Assembly (NCBI GenBank): GCA_020744225.1
Contig: JAGMWG010000022.1
Location: 723,212 to 787,211, forward strand
Direction: 5' to 3'
DNA from: Paraphoma chrysanthemicola
Taxonomy: Eukaryota; Ascomycota; Dothideomycetes; Pleosporales; Phaeosphaeriaceae
Length of the DNA stretch: 64,000 nucleotides
Shown here: positions 55,001-64,000 of the stretch, one piece after another
Numbering within the stretch: the first letter of the stretch is position 1
How the letters are laid out: each line of letters begins with the position of its first letter
Notes under the pieces: model-generated
The model's input: the letters and a program-made list of their open reading frames with translations, nothing else
Told to the model about the DNA's origin: nothing
Databases searched by the model: none
Position numbers and translations under genes: made by a program

Positions 55001-56751
55001 AATAAATTGCGAATCCCTTTAATTAATATAACGATAAGAGTAAAGAGGCAGATATTAACCTATTATTCGCGTAGTAAAGTAGGTATCGCTCTCTGCAAAG
55101 AGGGACGACGTACGGACTAGATAGTGCTTTCTCTAATAGTCTTTAGCCCGCACTCTTACGCATTTACGAATGGGTATTAAACGAATAGCACGAATTCTTG
55201 TAGCTGCAACGTACTAACATTAGTGCCTCTTCTAATATAAGAGAGAGACAAAAGCAAGGGGTTTATTTATCTGTAGACTGTAGACCTTCGAAACAGCGCT
55301 GCACTACTAGCTCTCCAAAGCACATAGAACACCTACTCTTGCAGAAGCACTATATATTGCTTTAACACGGTAAGCATAAGACTAGAAACGGCCCTTAGGC
55401 TACAGCAACTAAAGCTGCCTTCTATAGAAGTGCCCTAAGAATCTTTTAGTCTGGGTCTGTGCCTATCTTTGGCTGTCTAAGTCCTCTTAAGCGTGATAGT
55501 GTGCTTAAGGAGAGGAAGCTAATCTCTGCTTACGTAAAGAGCTAAGAAGCAGAAGCGAACAAAGTCTTTGATACTACCTACTGTTTACATGGTATTGAGA
55601 AAGCATTTGTGCGGTGGACAAACGTTGGTTGCTAGCTATGTTACGCAAGCACTGGGGAGCTGGAACTAGACTACGACCTAGAACATTGCAGACGACGAGA
55701 TGCCTCTAACAAGGCTCGGGGGATCTTCAATTGGCTCCAAGACCTAAAGCTTCCACGGCTCGTGCCTGGCATCGGAGCTTGTAGTCTATGCTCAATGACT
55801 GATTTCCCCTGCGGGGATGTCGTTGCTGGAATAAGGTCGGATGAAGCAGGTTGTGATAAGGTGAAACAGCACTGGGCAAACCTTCTAAAGGGATCGCCCT
55901 TTGGCGATGGCGAATGCTAAAACAAGCCTGTAGTAAAGAGGACAATTGCAGCACTATGTGCTTACGACGATTAAATTCTTGGAAAGTACTTGTCGGAGCG
56001 ACTACGCGATGAAAATGATGTGGATTTCATGGCGCAAAATTTGGTGGCTTTCTGGTTCGAAAGACGTGTCAGTTTCCGCGACAGTAGCGTATTGAGACTA
56101 CTATTTGTCTTTGAACTGCTAACATCAGCTTTTGATATTAGAAGGTCAGTATCTGCAGCGGCAAAGGAGCCGCGCAAGATTGAAGACCTTCCGTGTCTGT
56201 ATGAGCAGGGTTGGGATGACGACGACGAGTTGCAGGGCTGGCAAAACACACTGAAGTGGTGGGTGGGTAAATGTGGGTTCTGCGCAGGGCGTGGACTCAG
56301 TGGTTCGAAGATCAATCATACCATGGGTGAGTGCAGCCGGGGTGGGGCGAAGCAGCGATACCTTCGAATAGGCGAAGCGATATTCGGAGAGGGGATCGAA
56401 GCGCAGGGCGGTTGTAGGAGATGTGGCATTCCTCGAGAATTTTGCGACAAATGGACAAAGTCAAATGACAGACACTGGCAGCTGCGACTATTGATGCAGT
56501 GTCAGTACGGCCGTCTGGCATATGAGACCGTTGTCGGACTGTTCCAATGTACCGACCCAAGATACGCGCTAGACCTTTTGACTACAATAGAAGAGGAGGG
56601 CGAAGAGGAATACAGCTCACTGGGAGACGAAGAAGTTTCGAGGTGGTTATGCAAGAGGTTGGTTGTATCGGGAATTGAGGGTACTGAGCTGATGCGGCAA
56701 CTATGGGTATGGACGCGAATGGTACACAAGGCGTATGTAACCAACAGCTAG
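52100..56751 (+). pseudogene. Proximal subtelomeric helicase-element relic (RIP-mutated)
   Basis: Translation with stops ignored shows remnants of the long proteins encoded by fungal subtelomeric RecQ-helicase-like elements. A C2H2-like segment (SISCKYYSLKT) lies near 52,470. An SSILRILINSLTFKRSLNY block lies near 53,900, and a block with ALRETKLFTLEYYNRAL and VYVYASKIVLISQYYKAY near 54,590-54,710. A segment resembling SGHRPLQR-GTTYGLD lies near 55,080-55,120. Then come the cysteine-rich C-terminal motifs (CSLCSMTDFPCG near 55,780 and later knuckles). From 52.1 to about 55.1 kb it is extremely TA-rich with many stops; from about 55.2 kb composition is near normal. The helicase core motifs were not found, so part of the centre may be deleted. 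The gene is dead as a whole. Confidence 0.65.
55990..56751 (+). CDS. Open C-terminal remnant of the proximal element (Cys-rich)
   Basis: A 253-codon frame remains open at the 3' end of the proximal relic. It contains zinc-knuckle-like sets: CGFCAGRG followed by H and C residues, and CRRCGIPREFCDKW. These are typical of the C-termini of fungal subtelomeric helicase-like proteins. The frame continues upstream through stops (55,917 and 55,973 regions), so this is the tail of a larger broken protein. Expression as a separate protein is doubtful. Its composition is normal, in contrast to the RIP-mutated 5' part. Confidence 0.4.
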   Translation: MSERLRDENDVDFMAQNLVAFWFERRVSFRDSSVLRLLFVFELLTSAFDIRRSVSAAAKEPRKIEDLPCLYEQGWDDDDELQGWQNTLKWWVGKCGFCAGRGLSGSKINHTMGECSRGGAKQRYLRIGEAIFGEGIEAQGGCRRCGIPREFCDKWTKSNDRHWQLRLLMQCQYGRLAYETVVGLFQCTDPRYALDLLTTIEEEGEEEYSSLGDEEVSRWLCKRLVVSGIEGTELMRQLWVWTRMVHKAYVTNS

Positions 56752-56859
56752 GACACAAAAACACCTCATACAAACGCGATTCCTACGCACTTCGTGCAGC
56801 GACACTGAGAGTTTCGTCTATAAGTCCGGCGAGATGTGGTGCTATTAGGGTAAGTAGGG

Positions 56860-57621
56860 TTAGGGCTTCTACACAATGGAGCTCGTGTGGGACAGCCGAG
56901 CACCTATCGCGCAAGACGAGCAACGTAGCAGCAGCAGCAACGCACGCTGCGTACACAATTAACAATGACCTAAGAAACTATCTGTTGATAACTGCGACGC
57001 CGTATTTTACTTTCTAGCAGGATATAGAGTACTTGTATGCAAGCAGCACCGTACAGGAGTTGTCAATCTTAACAGGCACTTGCGAGAACAGCATGGAACC
57101 ACTATTGCACAGCGACGACAGATAGTAGACTATTTCTCCCAATTTGTTACTGTCGCGCCAACTGAGATTAAGCTTCCAGAAGAGCCGGCAGCGCCAATTG
57201 AAGAGCTTAGAACGCCGCTAGAGGGCAAGCAGTGCAGACTATGCAGCTTTATTATTGTCGACATAAGCAACATAAAGACGCACTGCAGAAAAAAGCACTA
57301 ACTTTCTTGGACGGGCGATAAGGGTACATTGTATCAATCTGTAAAAGTTTAGACGTTTTTTGGTGGTAGGGGGTTGCAGAAATATTTTATTGTTGATATG
57401 AGTGTTAAGAACAATAGTAGAAATGCAGAAAGATTAGATTCTAATGAGGTTACTCTACAACAACTATACAATTTTAAAAAAGTACGAAAAGAGATTAAAG
57501 ACGATATGTAAGTAATAGAAGAGGCTGTTAAGACTGACAAAACTAGCTAGTTTAAGAGAACAGGGTGGTTGCTGTTTCTAAAAGACTATAATCTTACTTA
57601 TCTAGGCTATGTAGCTTGCTT
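56860..57621 (+). pseudogene. Truncated second copy: N-terminal zinc-finger part of helicase element
   Basis: This segment is a direct repeat of 57,994-58,755 at an offset of about 1,134 bp. Both encode the block CKQH(R/H)TGVVNL, REQHGT, and a terminal CxxCSFI-x-IKTHC finger. Here an open frame of 73 codons (57,080-57,301) remains and the rest has stops. The copy stops where the 122-bp tandem repeat begins, so it is a 5' fragment only. Confidence 0.65.
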
Positions 57622-57866
57622 ACCTAACTAATATGAGGTAGGGTTTTAGGCCTAATTTTCGCCAAATATCGCTTAACGTTAGGGTTTCCCACTTTTCGCA
57701 CGGCAATTCTGAGGCCTGAAACCTACTTCATCAACCCCCCGAAACCTAACTAATATGAGGCAGGGTTTTAGGCCTAATTTTCGCCAAATATCGCTTAACG
57801 TTAGGGTTTCCCACTTTTCGCACGGCAATTCTGAGGCCCGAAACCCACTTCATCAACCCCCCGAAA
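57622..57866. repeat. 122-bp tandem duplication containing TTAGGGTTT
   Basis: The unit beginning acctaactaatatgaggtag at 57,622 recurs at 57,744 with a few transitions. Each unit contains CGTTAGGGTTTCCC, an interstitial telomere-like word. The repeat separates the truncated and the distal helicase copies and may be part of the element's 5' flank or an old telomere-proximal junction. Confidence 0.8.
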
Positions 57867-57955
57867 CCCAAGAACTTCTGACTGTTATCCATTAATATTT
57901 GGTACAGATTCATCTTAAAATTACATGCACAATCAATCTCTAGAGTTGCAGCACA

Positions 57956-60900
57956 TCAGTCTTGTGTTGCGTCGTTGAAATCACTGCTGCAGACACAGAG
58001 GACGTTGGGATGGAGAACCCCGTCTGGGACAGCCGAGCAGCTGTCGCGCAAGCTAAGCAGCAAATCAACAACAGCGCACGTTGCGCAAACGACCGACAAT
58101 GGCCGCAGAAAATTACTAGAGAGAACTGCGACACTATTATCTGCTTTCTTGAAGAATTTGGCGTTCTTGTGTGCAAACAGCACCATACAGGAGTCGTCAA
58201 TCTTGACAGGCACTTACGAGAACAGCATGGAACCCCCATTGCACAGCGACGACAAGTACTAGAGCACTTTGCACAATTTTCTGTTGTCAATCCAAGTACA
58301 GTCGAACTGCTAGAGGAGCCCGCAGCGCTCATTCCTGAACTCAGAGCGCTGTTGAGCGGTATGCAGTGCAGAGCGTGCAGCTTTATCACAGTTAGCACAA
58401 GCAGCATAAAGACACACTGCAGAAAATTGCACTAACTTTCTTAGACAGGGGATAAAAGCGCATTGTATTCAACTGTAAAAGTTCAGACGTTTTTTAGCAG
58501 CAGGAGGTTGCAGAAATATTTTATTGTTAATTTAGGTGCTGAAAACAATGTTGAGAATTCCAAAAGATTAAAACTAAACCAGGTTACTCAGCAGCAGCTT
58601 AGCAATTATCAAAAAGTGCGAAAACAGATTAACAACAACATGCAAGTAATAGAAGAGGCAGCAAAGACTAATAAAACTGGCTAGTTCACGAGAACAAAGT
58701 AGTTGCCGTTTCTAAAAGGCCGCAATCTCGCTCATCTAGGCTACGCAGCCCACTTACCCAATCGCAACAAGGTAAAGCTACGTCTTACTACTAAGCTAAC
58801 AGAAAAATTAATTAAGCAGAGTGTAAGAGGGCTAGCAACACTTCCAGATAAGACACAGCAATAGCTCAAAAGTGCAAAGCAGACAGAGGTTGATGTACGT
58901 CCGTTAGCGCGAATGCAGAACCCCAAGAGTCAGGCAACGTACGCTAGCTACATAGTCCGATTTGTATACTTCTATCTCCGCATCATCGCTAACAAAGAGC
59001 GTCGAGTAGATAAATTTTTATCACAAGAGTCTCAGCTTGTTAACAGCAGTAATAAGAAAAGCAGCAAGAATAGCAGTACAGAGAGCGAGTGCAACAACAG
59101 TAGCAAGAACAATAACACTAGAAGCTCCAACAACAACAGCATTGCGCCACCGCGCACACCGCGCAAGAATACGCAAGTTAACAAACTAAAAGACGCGCAG
59201 GAGCTGTTTACGTAAAAGAGCAATCAGAAGGCGCTAGCAATGCAGCTCTAGCTGACGCTAGACAACAGCGACGCAACCGCTCAGACGAGCGCTCTGCTTA
59301 ACTCGCTAACTTCATTTATTCTTACGGGGTATAGTAATAACGCGATGTCGACTAGTCTAGTGCAGTATCTCGCCGTGCTAGGCATAGACACGCAGACGAA
59401 CCGCTTGCGCACGGCAAAGAATTACTCGTACATGCTAGCTAGCGTTGTGTACTATACCCAGGTGCTAGCTGTTAAAAAGTTACTTCTAGCAGCTAAACGT
59501 AAAGATCAGACAGAGGAAGATCGCGATCAATTCTTAGATATGCGCAAGAAGTATCTAGCAAACAGCTCGTACAGTCCAATAAGTGCAATGCTTAGTCTAC
59601 TAGCATACAGCAAGCACGCAGCAATAAACAAAGAGAACGCTAGCAACACTTCTTAGTCGCCCAACAAGAAGACTTTCTATCTTAACAGTCAGCCAATCAA
59701 GGTTCAACGCTTCTGCAAGATAGCACAGAGCATAGAGGCTAAGTTAGTAGAGCAATTCTAGCAGCTATACTAAGTCAACAATGTTGCTGACCGCTTTGCA
59801 ATTAATCTAGAGCAGATTACAGACAACGTTACGTTCACAACGCAGGGCAAGTCTTTTGTAACAACTGCTGGCAACAGTCTGTCTAAAGAGTTAGCTTAGA
59901 TGCTAAAGCAGGCGCAGAGTACAGAGGGCAGCATACAACTGCAGACTTCTAACAGCCAGTAGAGAAGGAAAAAGGTGCGAGAGTATCTGCGCAAGCTAGA
60001 CCATTTCAAGGAGCTCAAGCTGTGTTGCGTGCACGTTAAACAAGGTCAGCCAGCTCAAGAGTCTAAGATTACGACGACACAGCATCGCAACAGACTACTG
60101 CAGGACCGCAATTAGTATATCATCGCTAGTATAATAGTATTAGTAGTTCACTACTACAAGTCGCAGTCTCAGTTTAACGCGCCAAAGGTAGTGCCGCGCT
60201 TTCTGCTGCCGCGGTTAGAACAGATTATAGCGCTCTACTTAAGTTACTTGCAGCCGTTTAAAGAGTATCTTGTAGTACAGGTCTTAGGTAGTAGAGTGCA
60301 CGACTACATCTAGGGCGACGGGCAGGGGGCATAAGGCACCAACCAACTTACAAGAGTGCTAGAGCGCAAGACAAGCAAGCGGCTTAGTGTCAAGCTACAT
60401 ACGCTAGAGTACCGTCACACTACTATTAGCATTAGCCAGGTCAAAGTAGGCGAGTCATTTAGTCGGAGCTATCAAGACGAGGTAGAAGAGATAAATAAAG
60501 CAGAAGTAGACAAAGATCAGGAAGATCTTCTTAAGCTGCAGAACTCGCAGACAACGTTAATAGGCGTAGGCAACTACAGCGTGTTAATTAACATCGTAAA
60601 GCATCTCAGCACGCGGTCGATCAATGCGTTCCAGGCACTCAGCACAGCGTAGCATCGCTTCTTAGGTGTAGATAGGCAGGCAGCTAAGCACGAAGCGCCG
60701 ACGCAGCAACGGAAGAGAGCGATGCAGGAGAGCATGTCTAGGCTAGCAATTCTGCCGAAAGAGAAGGCAGTGCATGTAGAAGACACGCAGGTTACGGCAG
60801 TACAGCAAGCGCTACAGAAGGTGTTAGGCAAACAAGACGTTAGGTTTCAGTCAATAGAGCAGGAACAGGCACTGTACGCAGTGCTAGACAAGCAGACGCC

Positions 60901-62660
60901 GCTCGTAGTCGTGCTTCCAACTAGAGGAGAGAAGAGCTTACTGTTCACGCTGCCAGCTTATGTAGAAGAGACGGGCGTAACAGTAGTCATTATGCCGTAC
61001 CAGGCGTTAATTAAGAATCTAGTTAGCCAGATTCGCGATGCTAAAGTCGACTGTATAGAATAGAAGCATAGCGAAAGCAACCCAGCGTCCGTAGTAGTTG
61101 TCAGTGCAGATGTAGCGGGCGACATAACAAGCAACAGCAACTTCTTAGGTTATGCTCAGTTGCTAAAAGGCAAAGAGTTGCTGCAGCAGATTGTAGTCAA
61201 CAAGTATCATCTAGTGCTGACAGCACAGCACTAGCGAGAGAATCTGCTCAAGGTCAAGAATCTGCAACTGCTTAGGTGTCTAATAGTACTATTAACAGCA
61301 ACGCTGCCGCCGTTGCAGAAAAGCAAGCTAGAGACAAGCATGCTTGTAAAGAATGCAACGTACATCCAAGCCAGTACAGTAAGGCCGAACGCTCAATACT
61401 TTATATCGTAGTATTAACGCAAGGCGCTAGAGAATACAGCGCTGTAGATGTGCGAGCAATAGACTGCAAGGCTGCAGCAGACAGAACAGAAGGGGGTTGT
61501 ATATTATCTCAGCAAGGCGCAGAGCAAGCAGATAGCAGAAGCGCTAGAGTGTGCATACTATCACGCGGGCATAGACGCTAACAAGCAGGCTAATCAACTA
61601 CAAGAGTAGGTAGAGCATAGTAGGTTAATTGTAGCTACGTCGGCGCTTGGAACAAGAGTAGACTACGCGGGGATTGTGTACATCTTACACGTTAAGATGC
61701 CGTAGAGCATTACCAACTTCGCTCAGGCAAGTAGACGTAGAGAACAAGGCAGAGAGGAGGTCGATGTAGTAGTAGTGCTTAAGCAGGGAGAGGTTAAGAA
61801 GAGGATAGAGCGAGAGAGCGATAACATAGAGGTAGTAGCAATAGGGCAGTTTCTAGTTAGGAGCGGGTGCCAACAGGAGCTAATAAGCTCGTATATAGAT
61901 GTAAAGAGGGTCAGGTATCAAGAGATAGAGGCAGTCCGTTGCGATTAATATAGGGAGAGAAAAGATACTTAGTTAGAGGAGCAGGAGAATTGGGCTCGCA
62001 AATAAGCTACAGTAGAGAAAGCGTTTAGTAAGCTGCAGAATAGATGTGCAATCTGCTAGATAGTAAGACAGGAGCATGCAGCAAGACAGGAGGATAAATA
62101 GAAGAAGCATAGAACGATGCAATGCACAGCGTAGGAGCACGCAACAGAGGCAGGAGCGGATAAGTTCTAGAAGAAGATAGTAGACCAGACGGTAAAGAAT
62201 AATTGTCAGCAGTACTAGGTAAGTCAGAAGTACTGCGCAACAGAGGAGAGGATAGACAAGCAGTATCAGTAGGCAAATGTAGTAGTGCCGCTAGCGTACG
62301 CAGCGCGTCTAACTCAGAGAGGCATTGCGACAATAAGAGATTGCAGATTTAGGGAGATAAGAGACGATACATACGCTAGATAGTTAGGGAAGAGGCATAG
62401 AGAGGAGGTATAAGGACAGGTGTTTACGAACGCGATAGCAATAGCGATTCAGCTTATACTGCAATACCGTTAGGTAGGAGAGTATAGTAAGATGTAGTTA
62501 GAGTAAGAATACAAGAAATAGAGATATGTCCACTTACTTGTAGAGTAGGCGCAGAGATAAGAATTCAAAAATTAGCTACTCAGGTAAGAGGTTCAGAGTT
62601 ATAAATAGAGAATACTCTATACTAGCAACAGTAAAACATGAAATAAGAAAAGAAGAAGAG
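57956..62660 (+). pseudogene. Distal RecQ-like telomere-linked helicase, inactivated by G:C to A:T changes
   Basis: One reading frame (codons starting at positions equal to 2 modulo 3) runs through the whole element. It is broken only by stop codons, seemingly without indels. Order: N-terminal zinc finger (57,962-58,435); an SLVQYLAVLGIDTQTNRLRT block near 59,350; a KVVPRFLLPRLEQII block near 60,190; a LHTLEYRHTTISI block near 60,400; helicase motif I near 60,920 reading TRGEKS instead of TGGGKS; motif II near 61,200 reading NKYH instead of DECH; VLLTATLPP near 61,290; SALGTRVDYAGIVYILHV near 61,645; and a damaged motif VI (QASRRREQGREE) near 61,720. Stops are mostly TAG where Gln or Trp would be expected. 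The protein would have unwound DNA at chromosome ends; it is now inactive. Confidence 0.8.
57962..58435 (+). CDS. Open N-terminal zinc-finger segment of the distal helicase pseudogene
   Basis: A 157-codon frame remains open at the 5' end of the distal element. It contains a first Cys/His set (VCKQHHTGVVNL, HLREQHG) and a C2H2 finger CRACSFI-x9-HCRKLH. Such fingers head fungal subtelomeric helicase-like proteins. The next codons continue in the same frame after stops, so this is part of the pseudogene rather than a separate gene. A short DNA-binding product is conceivable but unproven. Confidence 0.4.
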   Translation: MCCVVEITAADTEDVGMENPVWDSRAAVAQAKQQINNSARCANDRQWPQKITRENCDTIICFLEEFGVLVCKQHHTGVVNLDRHLREQHGTPIAQRRQVLEHFAQFSVVNPSTVELLEEPAALIPELRALLSGMQCRACSFITVSTSSIKTHCRKLH

Positions 62661-62699
62661 TAAGCCCGCGCTAAGGCGTACAGTGTTATAAGAGATGTT

Positions 62700-63010
62700 T
62701 TATCTTTAATGTGTAATATCTAACTAGTTAGTTGTCTAATATTAGTTATCTAATATCAGTTGTCTAATATCAGTTGTCTAATGTTGGTTGTCTAATGTTA
62801 GTTGTCTAATGTCGGTTGTCTTTGTCTAATTTTCTAGTTCTAGGTGTCTAGTTCCGGGTGTCTGATTCCAGGTGTCTGATTTCCGATGTCTAATTTCTGA
62901 TTTCTGATCTCTGATTTCTAATTTCTAATTTCTAATTTTCGATTTTCGATTTTCGATTTTCGATTTTCGATTTTTAATTTTTGATTTTTGATTTCTAAGT
63001 TCTAATTTAT
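62700..63010. repeat. Degenerate short-unit subterminal repeat
   Basis: Tandem units of about 12-14 bp (GTCTAATATCAGTT type) drift along the array into (GATTTCT)n and then (TTTTCGA)n units near 62,940-62,980. This is a simple-sequence block between the helicase pseudogene and the 64-bp minisatellite. Confidence 0.8.
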
Positions 63011-63149
63011 AACTTTTACTTAGAGGTAAATATCTAGGGTAGTAGAACAGCTGTTACAGAGAATAACAACACGTAAGAGAACTACAGAAAAATAAAGTAT
63101 AAACTGCGCGAATTAGCAAGGTATTATAGGAAGAGCATATAAGAGTAGA

Positions 63150-63765
63150 GAAAAGACAGAGTAGGCGGCTAGGCCGTAATACAGAAGAAGAGAGTAAGAA
63201 TTAGAGTAAGAGGTTTATAGACAGGGTGGGCAGCTAGGCCGTAATACAGAAGAAGAGAGTAAGTATTAGGGTGAGAGGTTTAAAGATAGGGTGGGCAGCT
63301 AGGCTGTAATACAGAAGAAGAGAGTAAGTATTAGGGTAAGAGGTTTAAAGACAGGGTAGGCGGTTAGGCCGTAATATAGAAGAAGAGGGTGCAGGGTAAG
63401 GGTGAAGGGAAAGACGGGGTGGGCGGTTGGGCCGTGATATAGAAGAAGAGGGTGCAGGGTAAGGGTGAAGAGAAAGACGGGGTGGGCGGTTGGGCCGTAA
63501 TATAGAAGAAGAGAGTGCAGGGTAAGGGCGAAGGGAAAGAAAGGGGTGGGCGGTTGGGCCGTGATACAGAAGAAGAGAGTGCAGGGTAAGAGTAAAGGGA
63601 AAGACGGGGTGGGCGGTTGGGCCGTAATATAGAAGAAGAGGGTGCAAGGTAAGGGCGAAGGGAAAGAAAGGGGTGGGCGGTTGGGCCGTGATACAGAAGA
63701 AGAGGGTGAAGGAAAAGACGGGGTGAGTAGTTAGGGTGTGATGTAAAAGAAGAGCGAAACGGCTA
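63150..63765. repeat. Subterminal minisatellite, about ten units of 63-65 bp
   Basis: The anchor word GGCCGTAAT or a variant recurs at 63,172, 63,237, 63,302, 63,367, 63,430, 63,493, 63,557, 63,620 and 63,684, with a shortened last unit near 63,735. Spacing is 65 bp in the proximal units and 63-64 bp in the distal ones. Units read GGGTGGGCGGTTGGGCCGT then AGAAGAAGAG-rich DNA. A 100-codon minus-strand frame across it is a by-product of the periodicity. Confidence 0.9.
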
Positions 63766-63778
63766 ACCCGGTGGTCAA

Positions 63779-63858
63779 GTAGAGAACCGCTTAGGTCAGA
63801 ACGCGGAGCGTTTGAGAAAGAAAAAGAGAACCGCTTAGGTTAGAACGCGGAGCGTAAC
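63779..63858. repeat. Subtelomeric direct repeat pair
   Basis: AGAACCGCTTAGGTCAGAAC with the following CGGAGCGT at about 63,782 recurs at about 63,827 with one transition. The pair sits immediately before the telomere-adjacent spacer. Confidence 0.8.
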
Positions 63859-63885
63859 TGACGAGGACAATTGATGAGGATTGGG

Positions 63886-64000
63886 TTAGGGTTAGGGTTA
63901 GGGTTAGGGTTAGGGTTAGGGTTAGGGTTAGGGTTAGGGTTAGGGTTAGGGTTAGGGTTAGGGTTAGGGTTAGGTTAGGGTTAGGGTTAGGGTTTAGGGT
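63886..64000 (+). repeat. Telomere, (TTAGGG)n
   Basis: About 19 TTAGGG units run to the end of the window, in the orientation expected at the right end of a chromosome. A shortened TTAGG unit lies near 63,971 and a TTTAGGG variant near the last bases. Confidence 0.97.

Noticed and set aside
51690..55200. LTR retrotransposon as the source of the TA-rich block.
   Set aside because: No LTRs, RT or integrase motifs were seen, while several segments match the subtelomeric helicase-type protein read in the plus direction.
57956..62660. Reading TAG as a sense codon (recoding or alternative genetic code) to rescue the long helicase frame.
   Set aside because: The same frame also has G-to-A missense changes in the catalytic boxes, TAA stops and TA enrichment, and the cluster genes end in ordinary stops including TAG. 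RIP explains all of this.
63345..63647. A 100-aa proline-rich protein on the minus strand.
   Set aside because: The frame follows the period of the 63-65-bp minisatellite and has no other support.
62700..63765. CRISPR-like array.
   Set aside because: Units are directly adjacent without unique spacers, and the organism is a fungus; this is minisatellite DNA.

Overview
The window is the right-hand end of a chromosome from a filamentous ascomycete (Pezizomycotina; the gene content fits a Dothideomycete, but this is inferred, not proven). Evidence: genes are interrupted by 40-115 nt GT-AG introns. Typical fungal families are present (HET, Zn2Cys6, DHA2 MFS, PKS-NRPS). Blocks of TA-rich DNA look like repeat-induced point mutation (RIP). 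The last ~115 bases are a TTAGGG array reading outwards.

Layout. (1) 1-14.8 kb is ordinary, mostly housekeeping DNA: a partial small gene, REV1, a Yippee-type protein, an NDR-family kinase, a two-domain DsbA/HCCA-isomerase-like protein and a HET-domain protein. (2) 14.8-16.0 kb holds a hairpin-forming inverted repeat and a RIP-degraded TA-rich relic that runs right up to the stop codon of the next gene. (3) 16.0-48.3 kb is a biosynthetic gene cluster. It contains a 4,034-aa PKS-NRPS megasynthase (KS-AT-DH-MT-KR-ACP-C-A-T-R, six exons), a secreted BBE-type FAD oxidase, a Zn2Cys6 regulator, a DHA2 efflux pump, a trans-acting enoyl reductase, a ketoreductase-like SDR, a P450, an O-methyltransferase-like protein, a 2-oxoglutarate/Fe(II) dioxygenase and an FAD monooxygenase. 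(4) 48.3-51.5 kb is gene-poor and ends with a small RGS-domain gene. (5) 52-62.7 kb holds three head-to-tail copies or part-copies of a subtelomeric RecQ-like helicase element, inactivated mainly by G:C to A:T changes. (6) 62.7-64 kb is subterminal minisatellite followed by telomere.

How the cluster could work. The megasynthase lacks an ER domain, and an LovC/ApdC-type enoyl reductase gene (37,973-39,185) can supply it in trans. The NRPS half adds one amino acid and the terminal R domain releases the product. Trans-ER, SDR, P450 and OMT-like protein together match the gene set of fungal 2-pyridone pathways (leporin/ilicicolin type), where an OMT-fold protein can be a pericyclase. The BBE oxidase, dioxygenase and FAD monooxygenase would add further oxidations. 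A GA(T/C)CGGTCTT-like motif recurs in several cluster promoters and is a candidate binding site for the cluster regulator. The FAD monooxygenase gene appears to carry a damaged 3' splice site.

All exon boundaries were worked out by eye from reading frames and splice signals. Family assignments rest on recognised motifs, not database searches.
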